Of a DNA stretch of 6,198 nucleotides, positions 1-5,177 are shown in pieces (positions within the stretch are counted from its first letter, which is position 1; every line of letters starts with the position of its first letter). The position numbers and the translations under genes are program-made. Origin of the DNA: an uncultured Lachnospiraceae bacterium (GTDB lineage: Bacteria; Bacillota; Clostridia; Lachnospirales; Lachnospiraceae); NCBI GenBank assembly GCA_947651335.1, contig CANSYV010000091.1, forward strand, positions 1 to 6,198, written 5' to 3'. The notes under the pieces were generated by a model. The model was not told the DNA's origin. It did no database searches and saw only the letters and a list, made by a program, of their open reading frames with translations.

Positions 1-213
1 GCGTTGGTACAGAAGTTTAATCTGGGGTGCAGTGTGGGAACTTCTTATATCCGGGCCAGCAATATGCTCAGGGGGAACAGGAAGACCCTGTCAGACCCGG
101 ATGGGTACAAGAGCAAAACAGCAGGTCAGATTCTGGCAGATTTGTTCAGCGGCGGTACGGCAGATCCGGAACCGGTGGATCCAGACCCTGGTTCTGATCC
201 TGTAACCCCGTAA
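1..213 (+). CDS. C-terminal fragment of an unidentified protein with a Pro/Asp-rich tail
   Basis: The frame is open from the first base and ends in a double stop (TAA TAA, 211-216), so this is the 3' end of a gene that begins outside the window. About 70 residues are visible. The first 50 or so are mixed and polar with one Cys (GCSVGTSYIRAS, then a Lys/Asp/Ser stretch and AGQILADLF). The last 20 are a low-complexity tail rich in Pro, Asp and Gly (ADPEPVDPDPGSDPVTP). Such tails are frequent on extracytoplasmic proteins of Clostridia such as penicillin-binding or other envelope proteins, but I do not recognise the family. The TTG at position 4 has no visible ribosome binding site and is not offered as a start. 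The gene is followed by a hairpin at 253-285, which suggests it ends its transcription unit. Coding status is fairly sure from the open frame and neighbouring signals; function is unknown. Confidence 0.6.
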   Translation, partial: ALVQKFNLGCSVGTSYIRASNMLRGNRKTLSDPDGYKSKTAGQILADLFSGGTADPEPVDPDPGSDPVTP

Positions 214-252
214 TAAAGATAGAGGCGATGAGAAACATAGGCAGGTGATAAA

Positions 253-285
253 AAGGAGATAGCTGGGAGAACCGGGTATCTCCTT
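253..285 (+). terminator. Probable intrinsic terminator of the upstream partial gene
   Basis: AAGGAGATA (253-261) pairs exactly with TATCTCCTT (277-285), giving a 9-bp stem around a 15-nt loop. It lies about 40 nt after the stop codon. The following sequence is only moderately T-rich (CTTCTTAATCC, then TTTTT at 299-303), so termination efficiency is uncertain. Position and shape fit a terminator that separates the upstream gene from the hydrolase promoter. Confidence 0.5.
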
Positions 286-321
286 CTTAATCCAATAGTT
301 TTTCGGATTTCCAAATAAAAA

Positions 322-338
322 ATTACAGAAGTGTTACA
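322..338 (-). promoter_or_regulatory. Candidate WalR (YycF) binding site
   Basis: On the minus strand, positions 338 to 322 read TGTAAC-ACTTC-TGTAAT. This is a perfect fit to the published WalR direct-repeat consensus TGTWAH-N5-TGTWAH. The site ends 28 bp before the -35 element of the hydrolase promoter. On the plus strand an overlapping TGTTAC (332-337) has a poor second half (TATTGA). WalRK in Bacilli and streptococci controls D,L-endopeptidases such as CwlO, LytE and PcsB, the same class as the gene downstream, so the context supports the call. The site is oriented opposite to the gene, and binding is inferred, not shown. Confidence 0.5.
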
Positions 339-366
339 AAAATATTGAGTTTTTATCATTTTACTC

Positions 367-395
367 TTGAATTGCAAAAAGAACTGTGTTATGAT
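367..395 (+). promoter_or_regulatory. Sigma-A-type promoter of the NlpC/P60 hydrolase gene
   Basis: The -35 element is TTGAAT (367-372), followed by a 17-bp spacer and a -10 element TATGAT (390-395). A TG dinucleotide at 387-388 makes it an extended -10 promoter. Transcription would start near 402, leaving an untranslated leader of about 80 nt. The surrounding sequence is AT-rich. No better promoter is visible between the terminator at 285 and the gene start. Confidence 0.7.
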
Positions 396-417
396 CTATC
401 AAGAGTTAAATAAGGGA

Positions 418-446
418 GTATGGTACTGATAGTCATAAAACCGTAC
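418..446 (+). other. Small hairpin in the hydrolase mRNA leader
   Basis: GTATGGT (418-424) pairs with ACCGTAC (440-446), seven pairs including one G-T wobble, around a 15-nt loop. A further ACT/AGT pairing is possible inside the loop. It lies in the leader between the predicted transcription start and the ribosome binding site (AAGGG, 468-472). It may be an mRNA-stabilising or regulatory hairpin. It does not look like a known riboswitch that I can name. Confidence 0.3.
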
Positions 447-481
447 GAAAGGGAATAGAAAGAAACGAAGGGTGAAATATC

Positions 482-1963
482 ATGAAGAAAAGATTGATAT
501 GTTATATGTTAGCACTTGTTGTTACTTTTTCTCAGGTAGTCAGTGTGGGAGCCACCAGAGAAGACCAGCTGCGTATTGAGCAGGAGGCCACCAACAACAG
601 TCTGAACGAAGCCTATGCAGCCATTGACAGCCTGGAAGCCCAGAAGGAGGCTTTGAGCGCGGAGATTAATGAACTGGACCAGGAACTTGTAAATGTGATG
701 GTCACGGTCAATGTGCTGAAACAGGATATTGACAAGAAAGAGAAAGCCATCAAAGATACAAAGAAAGACCTGAAAAAAGCCAGGAAGGATAAGAACAAGC
801 AGTATACATCCATGAAGAAACGAATCCAGTACCTGTATGAAAAAGGCGGGGATTCTGCATGGTTCCAGATGCTGCTGGAGTCCAGGAACCTTTCTGACAT
901 GTTAAATAAAGCAGAGTATACGCAGAAGATGTATGATTATGACCGCAAGAACCTGAAAAAATTCGAGGATACGGTCAAAGATGTGAAAAAGCTGGGAGTA
1001 CAGCTGGAAGCTGAGAAAGCTGAGCTGGTAGATATGGAAAAGGAAAAAGAAGCCCAGCAGGCATCCCTGGAAGCCCAGCTGTCAGAAAAACGGGCGGCTT
1101 CTGAGGATTACGAGGCGCAGATCGCTACAGCTCAGTCCCAGGCTGAAGAATATGCATATCTGCTGCAGCAGCAGACAGAGGAGATTGCCCGTCTGGAAGC
1201 AGAGCGTCTGGCAGCAGAAGAAGCGGCCAGAAAAGCAGCAGAGGAAGAAGCCAGGAGACAGGCTGAAGCAGAAGAGGCAGCGAGAAAGGCTGAGGAAGCC
1301 AGACTTGCACAGGAAGCAGAAGAAGCGGCCCAGCGTGCAGCGGCAGCCCAGAATGCACAGGAAGATACAGCCGATGACGCCGGCGATGAGGATCTGGAAG
1401 GATTCGGCGGTGAGGAGACCGTAGAGGATGTGGTCGAATATGAGGAAGAAGTGCCCACAGACGACACAGCTGCAGGTCTGGGTACAGATACAGGTGATAC
1501 TGGATATGCAGGGGATACCGGCACACAGCAGACGGACGAATACGGCAATGTGATTGACGGGTCCAGCGGTACAGGAAGCAGTACAGCTCCAGTTGTATCC
1601 ACTGGCGGAGCAGGCCAGGATGTGGTCAATTACGCCCTGCAGTTTGTGGGAAACCCCTATGTATGGGGCGGCACAGACCCGGTAAATGGGGCTGACTGTT
1701 CCGGATTTGTTCAGAGTGTATATGCCCATTTCGGAGTAGCATTGAATCGTACCTCCGAGGCCCAGCAGGCCAACGGCTACAGTGTTCCTTATTCTCAGGC
1801 ACAGCCGGGAGATTTGATCTGTTATGGAAGCCATATCGCTATTTATATGGGAAATGGACAGATTGTACATGCGTCCAACAGTGCCCCGTATCCGGCGGGC
1901 GGTATTAAGGTAAGTGACAATGCGGCTTATCGGACAATTTTAGATGTAAGAAGAGTAATTTAG
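482..1963 (+). CDS. Secreted NlpC/P60 peptidoglycan hydrolase with PcsB-like coiled coil
   Basis: Predicted D,L-endopeptidase that cuts stem peptides of peptidoglycan outside the cell; 493 residues. A Sec signal peptide occupies residues 1-24 (MKKR, hydrophobic core, cleavage after VGA). Residues 25 to about 290 form a long coiled coil. Its first part resembles the PcsB/CwlO N-terminal domain (AWFQMLLESRNLSDML at about 126-141), and its last part is an Ala/Glu/Lys/Arg helix. An acidic Gly/Thr/Asp linker covers about 294-376. The C-terminal NlpC/P60 domain (379-493) keeps the catalytic Cys406 in DCSGF, His451 in GSHIAIYMG and His463 in VHAS, so it should be active. Start: ATG at 482 with an AAGGG Shine-Dalgarno about 9 nt upstream. 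In PcsB and CwlO such coiled coils bind FtsEX, which activates the enzyme; that role here is inferred. The gene has its own promoter, a candidate WalR site, and a terminator hairpin after it. The overall design also resembles enterococcal SagA, but assignment to one named ortholog is not possible from sequence reading. Confidence 0.93.
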   Translation: MKKRLICYMLALVVTFSQVVSVGATREDQLRIEQEATNNSLNEAYAAIDSLEAQKEALSAEINELDQELVNVMVTVNVLKQDIDKKEKAIKDTKKDLKKARKDKNKQYTSMKKRIQYLYEKGGDSAWFQMLLESRNLSDMLNKAEYTQKMYDYDRKNLKKFEDTVKDVKKLGVQLEAEKAELVDMEKEKEAQQASLEAQLSEKRAASEDYEAQIATAQSQAEEYAYLLQQQTEEIARLEAERLAAEEAARKAAEEEARRQAEAEEAARKAEEARLAQEAEEAAQRAAAAQNAQEDTADDAGDEDLEGFGGEETVEDVVEYEEEVPTDDTAAGLGTDTGDTGYAGDTGTQQTDEYGNVIDGSSGTGSSTAPVVSTGGAGQDVVNYALQFVGNPYVWGGTDPVNGADCSGFVQSVYAHFGVALNRTSEAQQANGYSVPYSQAQPGDLICYGSHIAIYMGNGQIVHASNSAPYPAGGIKVSDNAAYRTILDVRRVI

Positions 1964-1969
1964 ATAATC

Positions 1970-2005
1970 AGGCTGTTCTGAGAGCGGATGCTTTCAGGAC
2001 AGCCT
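1970..2005 (+). terminator. Hairpin terminator after the hydrolase gene
   Basis: A 12-bp stem joins 1970-1981 to 1994-2005 with one G-T pair. GAGC (1982-1985) and GCTT (1990-1993) extend it to 16 bp, closed by the tetraloop GGAT. It begins 6 nt after the stop codon. The T-run is short and displaced (TTTT at 2012-2015, after TAGGCG), so it may be a leaky terminator or a 3'-end stabilising structure. Confidence 0.65.
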
Positions 2006-2067
2006 TAGGCGTTTTAAATATTTGTGTCATATGAGAGAAAGGAGAAAGAGCTGTTTTGAAGGCTCTT

Positions 2068-2077
2068 GAGGTACGTG
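2068..2077 (+). promoter_or_regulatory. Ribosome binding site that decides the MATE start
   Basis: GAGG at 2068-2071 lies 6 nt before the ATG at 2078. A stronger-looking GGAG at 2041-2044 is over 20 nt from any start (TTG 2066, GTG 2075, ATG 2078) and cannot serve them. An alternative ATG at 2108 has GGAG (2093-2096) 11 nt upstream. The 2078 start is preferred for spacing, with 2108 as second choice. Confidence 0.5.
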
Positions 2078-3469
2078 ATGAAAAAAGAAACCGGAGAAAA
2101 AACGCACATGGAGAATCCGCTGGGAACCCAGCCCATCGGCAGATTGCTGCCCAAATTTGCAATTCCTGCAATTATCAGCATGCTGGTCAGTGCACTTTAC
2201 AACATTGTGGATCAGATCTTTATCGGTCAGGGGGTGGGCATGTATGGCAACGCGGCTACCAACGTGGCATTTCCCCTGACCACACTGGCAACTTCCCTGG
2301 GACTTCTTCTGGGAATCGGGGGCGCGTCCAATTTTAATCTGGAGATGGGGCGGGGAAATGAGGAAAAGGCCAGGAAGATTGCGGGCACAGCCTTTGGAAG
2401 CCAGCTGATTGCCGGAATTGTAGTCTGCATTCTTGTGCGGCTGTTTCTGAAACCCATGATACTGGCTTTTGGAGCTACACCGGAGGTGCTGGATTATGCC
2501 GTCACTTATGTGGGGATTACTTCTTTTGGAATGCCGTTTTATATTCTCACCATCGGTTCCAACCATATGGTGCGTGCAGACGGAAGCCCCACCTATTCCA
2601 TGATCTCCATGGTCAGCGGCGCGCTGGTGAATACCATTCTGGACCCGCTGTTTATCTTCCAGTTCCATATGGGCATTGCCGGGGCTGCATGGGCCACGGT
2701 CATTGGACAGATTTTGTCAGCTGTTATGGTATTTTGTTACTGGCCCAGGTTTAAAACTGTGAAGCTTGGCATAAAAGATTTCATTCCCCAGGGAAGACAC
2801 CTGGCATCCATTGCCGCCCTGGGAGCAGCGGCCTGTTTTAACCAGCTGGCCATGATGGCTACACAGATCGTCATGAACAATATACTGCGCAGTTATGGGG
2901 CAGCTTCTGTGTATGGCAGTGATATACCCCTTGCCGTGGTGGGAATCGTGGCGAAGGTGAATATGGTGTTTATGGCCATTGTGATTGGTATCGCCCAGGG
3001 TGCACAGCCTATTTTTGGTTTTAACTACGGTGCAGAACAATACCAGAGAGTGCGGACCACTTACCGCTATGCCGGAGCGGCGGCCACGGCTGTAGCAATT
3101 GTGTCGTTTCTGGGATTTCAGATTTTTCCCCGGCAGATTACCAGTTTATTTGGGTCTGGAGAGGAATTGTATTATCAATTCTCCATACAATATTTCAGAA
3201 TTTTTATGTTTTTTACCTTTTTAAACGGTATACAGCCCCTGACTGCGAACTTTTTTACATCCATCGGAAAATCCACAAGGGGTATTCTGCTGTCCATGAC
3301 CAGACAGCTGATTTTTTTAATTCCTCTGGTGGTAATATTTCCCATGTTTATGGGAATTGATGGGGTGATTTATGCAGGGCCCGCAGCAGATGCGGCGGCG
3401 GGAATTCTGGCGGTCTATATGGTTCGGCGGGAATTCAGACAAATGCCGCGGGAAGCGGTACAGGGATAA
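2078..3469 (+). CDS. MATE-family multidrug/cation efflux transporter (MepA-like)
   Basis: Predicted inner-membrane antiporter, 463 residues from the ATG at 2078, the usual MATE length. It would export organic cations or other toxic compounds using an ion gradient. After a short polar N-terminus come a Pro/Leu-rich entry (NPLGTQPIGRLLPKFAIPA) and a first membrane helix ending in LYNIVDQIFIG. Asp45 there falls in the conserved YNxxD motif of this family. Many hydrophobic stretches follow, consistent with two six-helix MatE halves. The second half contains IGIAQGAQPIFGFNYGA (FNYG at 315-318) followed by a polar loop (EQYQRVRTTYR), both typical of MATE proteins. The C-terminus is cytoplasmic and charged (MVRREFRQMPREAVQG). 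It follows the hydrolase terminator, and no convincing promoter is visible in 2006-2065. The substrate cannot be read from sequence. A start at 2108 (453 residues) is possible. Confidence 0.93.
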   Translation: MKKETGEKTHMENPLGTQPIGRLLPKFAIPAIISMLVSALYNIVDQIFIGQGVGMYGNAATNVAFPLTTLATSLGLLLGIGGASNFNLEMGRGNEEKARKIAGTAFGSQLIAGIVVCILVRLFLKPMILAFGATPEVLDYAVTYVGITSFGMPFYILTIGSNHMVRADGSPTYSMISMVSGALVNTILDPLFIFQFHMGIAGAAWATVIGQILSAVMVFCYWPRFKTVKLGIKDFIPQGRHLASIAALGAAACFNQLAMMATQIVMNNILRSYGAASVYGSDIPLAVVGIVAKVNMVFMAIVIGIAQGAQPIFGFNYGAEQYQRVRTTYRYAGAAATAVAIVSFLGFQIFPRQITSLFGSGEELYYQFSIQYFRIFMFFTFLNGIQPLTANFFTSIGKSTRGILLSMTRQLIFLIPLVVIFPMFMGIDGVIYAGPAADAAAGILAVYMVRREFRQMPREAVQG

Positions 3470-3551
3470 TTACAATATATTTTCATCATATTATGGAAAA
3501 AAACGGACATACTGTAAGAGACAAAGCAGTTAATCATACCAGGAGGTCAGT

Positions 3552-4157
3552 ATGTCAATTAAATTCTGTGACAGTGAAACAAGGGTAAATCTTATGCGGG
3601 CGTTTGCCGGGGAAAGCCAGGCGAGAAACAGGTATGTATTCAGTGCGGATTTTTCCAAAAAAGAACATCTGCAGGTAATCGAACAGGTATTTCGTTTTAC
3701 CGCAGCCCAGGAACAGCAGCATGCCAAAATATTTTATGACCATCTTCAGGAGCTGAATGGAAACACAATTGTCATCGATGCGGGGTATCCGGTGGATAAC
3801 TACAAAGATGTGGATAAGCTGCTGCGAGCTGCCCAGCACAACGAATATGAAGAACACGATGACATATACAGTCATTTTGGAGAAGTGGCTGCCACCGAGG
3901 GATTTGCCTCAGTTGCAGACTCTTTCCAGAGAATCGCCAAAATCGAGAAAATCCACGGCGACCGGTTTGGCCGTCTGGCACAGCTTCTGGAAGATAAGAA
4001 ATTATTCGTATCCGATGTGGAATCAGCCTGGATGTGCCTGAAATGCGGACATGTATATCAGGGTAACGAAGCGCCCAAAGTGTGCCCAGTCTGCCGCCAT
4101 GACCAGGGGTATTTTATCCGGATGGATCTGATGCCGGATCTGTCAGTGGTGCATTGA
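3552..4157 (+). CDS. rbr: Rubrerythrin (diiron peroxidase with C-terminal rubredoxin domain)
   Basis: Cytoplasmic non-haem iron protein of anaerobes that reduces hydrogen peroxide to water with electrons from NAD(P)H by way of rubredoxin-type partners. The 201-residue length is normal for classical rubrerythrin. The ferritin-like four-helix domain (about 1-145) keeps all expected iron ligands: Glu21 (GESQAR), Glu54 and His57 (EQQH), Glu98 and Glu101 (NEYEEH), Glu132 and His135 (EKIH). The C-terminal rubredoxin domain has Cys162/Cys165 (CLKC) and Cys178/Cys181 (CPVC) for one Fe(SCys)4 centre. The start is set by AGGAGG at 3541-3546, 5 nt before the ATG. It lies 82 nt after the MATE gene on the same strand with no clear terminator between, so read-through from that gene is possible. 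A strong intrinsic terminator follows it. I looked for a PerR box upstream and saw no convincing one. Confidence 0.96.
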   Translation: MSIKFCDSETRVNLMRAFAGESQARNRYVFSADFSKKEHLQVIEQVFRFTAAQEQQHAKIFYDHLQELNGNTIVIDAGYPVDNYKDVDKLLRAAQHNEYEEHDDIYSHFGEVAATEGFASVADSFQRIAKIEKIHGDRFGRLAQLLEDKKLFVSDVESAWMCLKCGHVYQGNEAPKVCPVCRHDQGYFIRMDLMPDLSVVH

Positions 4158-4160
4158 TCT

Positions 4161-4182
4161 GGGATTTTCATAGGACAATCCC
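4161..4182 (+). other. Short hairpin abutting the rubrerythrin terminator
   Basis: GGGATT (4161-4166) pairs exactly with AATCCC (4177-4182) around a 10-nt loop, starting 3 nt after the rubrerythrin stop codon. The next hairpin begins at 4183 with no gap, so the two could stack. On the other strand it lies downstream of the GTPase gene and might help end that transcript. A function is not shown. Confidence 0.3.
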
Positions 4183-4234
4183 TGCAGGGAACTACAGCCA
4201 ATTGCAGTCTGGCGCAGTTCCCTGTAATTTTTTT
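4183..4234 (+). terminator. Intrinsic terminator of the rubrerythrin gene
   Basis: CAGGGAACT (4185-4193) pairs exactly with AGTTCCCTG (4216-4224), extended outward by a G-T and a T-A pair to 4183/4226. The loop can form an inner GCCA/TGGC stem (4197-4200 with 4210-4213). Seven T residues follow at 4228-4234, giving a textbook rho-independent terminator for the plus strand. The T-run touches the stop codon of the convergent GTPase gene (4236-4238). On the minus strand the hairpin has no U-tract. Confidence 0.88.
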
Positions 4235-4235
4235 G

Positions 4236-5174
4236 CTATTTTTTCTGCCTGGGAATGAAAGCCTCCATCACTGCCTTTTCATTCAAATCCTGTCCGATTA
4301 CCAGGAACAATCCCTTTTTCATGGAGACAGGCTTTATGTAAAAACCATCCAGGGAACAGTTGATCTCATACCAGTTCCCGGCAGTATCGGCAATATGCCC
4401 TTTCACACGCAGAACGGTGCCGTATTTGGGGTCAGACAACAGGCTGCGCAGCCGGACTTCCAGATCTTTGGCATTTTCACACAGATTGGCCATCACCCGG
4501 GCGGTGAAGACACGACCGTGCTGCATGAACTCCCGTTCATGCTCCAGTATCTGGCAGCCGCAGGAGGCGAACGCCTCAAAATCCCCATCTGTAAACTCCT
4601 CCCAGTCTTTCCGGCATACATCACCGCCGAAGACACGGGAGCTGCCGTGTTCCCGGATCATCTGATTCCACTTGGAGATGGTTTCATCCTGGAGTGCAGC
4701 GTCAGTACTGCGTGTCTTACTCATGATCACCATTCCTGTACATAAAAGCTGGGAAAACATAATGTACTGAGCCTCAGACGACAGCTTTTCGTCAAACCGG
4801 GCATCCGCGATGGTGAGTATGCTCCCGATTTCACAACAGTCCTTCACTGGCTCCGTCAGCATGGTCTCAAAAAATTCGTCCACATCATAAATACCCGAAG
4901 GTTCCACCAGAATACGGTCATATCCGCTGGCAGCGGCATCCAGCAGCATATTCTGAAAAGCAATCTTGGCGGTGCAGCACATACAGCCTCCTGCAATCTG
5001 GCTGATGTCGCAGTCCTCATCTTTCAGCATAACCGCGTCCACATTGACGCCGCCGAACTCATTTTCAATAATATTGATTCTCTGTCCCTTTCTCATAAAG
5101 TAATCCGCGTATCTGCGGATAAAAGTGGTCTTGCCCGCTCCCAGGAAACCGGTGATTAAATCTACTTTGACCAT
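4236..5174 (-). CDS. COG0523/CobW-family G3E GTPase, probable metal or cofactor chaperone
   Basis: Predicted cytoplasmic P-loop GTPase of the G3E class (relatives: CobW, ZNG1/ZigA, YjiA), 312 residues. It has Walker A GFLGAGKTT (9-17), ENEFGG (37-42), the family metal-binding CxCC motif at Cys64/Cys66/Cys67 (GGCMCCT), and the Walker B-like ILVEPSG (Glu91). A CobW C-terminal domain follows from about 220 to 300. Where most relatives carry the guanine-specificity motif NKxD, this protein has SKTR (152-155). The linker before the C-domain carries Cys205-Gly-Cys207, His212 and His219, in the place where many relatives have His-rich metal-binding stretches. The ATG is preceded by AGGAGG at 5183-5188. 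The gene lies 3 nt behind an AraC-type regulator on the same strand, so the two should be co-transcribed. Its target enzyme and metal cannot be told from this window. CobW itself is not claimed because no cobalamin genes are seen. Confidence 0.9.
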   Translation of the reverse strand: MVKVDLITGFLGAGKTTFIRRYADYFMRKGQRINIIENEFGGVNVDAVMLKDEDCDISQIAGGCMCCTAKIAFQNMLLDAAASGYDRILVEPSGIYDVDEFFETMLTEPVKDCCEIGSILTIADARFDEKLSSEAQYIMFSQLLCTGMVIMSKTRSTDAALQDETISKWNQMIREHGSSRVFGGDVCRKDWEEFTDGDFEAFASCGCQILEHEREFMQHGRVFTARVMANLCENAKDLEVRLRSLLSDPKYGTVLRVKGHIADTAGNWYEINCSLDGFYIKPVSMKKGLFLVIGQDLNEKAVMEAFIPRQKK

Positions 5175-5177
5175 TTG

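Noticed and set aside
126..377. Minus-strand open frame covering the gap before the hydrolase gene
   Set aside because: It runs through the terminator, the WalR-like site and the promoter, has no ribosome binding site and no family resemblance.
396..481. Considered a c-di-AMP (ydaO-type) riboswitch before the cell-wall hydrolase
   Set aside because: The leader is too short and lacks the conserved elements of that class.
1198..1350. Repeat-like GAAGCGGCC/GCAGAAGAGG units considered as a DNA tandem repeat
   Set aside because: The units are irregular and explained by the Ala/Glu/Lys/Arg coiled-coil helix; no exact tandem period is visible.
1082..1870. Minus-strand open frame of 262 codons, and a second minus frame at 1132-1629 rich in Ser/Ala
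   Set aside because: Both are antisense to the hydrolase. Their Cys/Leu- or Ser/Ala-rich composition mirrors the Ala/Glu repeat codons of the real gene.
2006..2065. Searched for a promoter of the MATE gene
   Set aside because: CATATG at 2028-2033 could be a weak -10, but the matching -35 (TTAGGC, 2005-2010) is poor and overlaps the end of the terminator hairpin, so it is not called.
2027..2668. Minus-strand open frame of 213 codons, His/Gln-rich
   Set aside because: It is antisense to the MATE transporter. Its composition reflects the complement of hydrophobic codons.
3470..3500. AT-rich stretch considered as a PerR box for rubrerythrin
   Set aside because: It does not approach the TTATAAT-N-ATTATAA palindrome; only a loose ATAAT/ATTAT pair 19 nt apart is present.
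4233..4745. Plus-strand open frame of 170 codons
   Set aside because: It lies wholly antisense to the well-supported COG0523 GTPase and has no ribosome binding site or recognisable domain.
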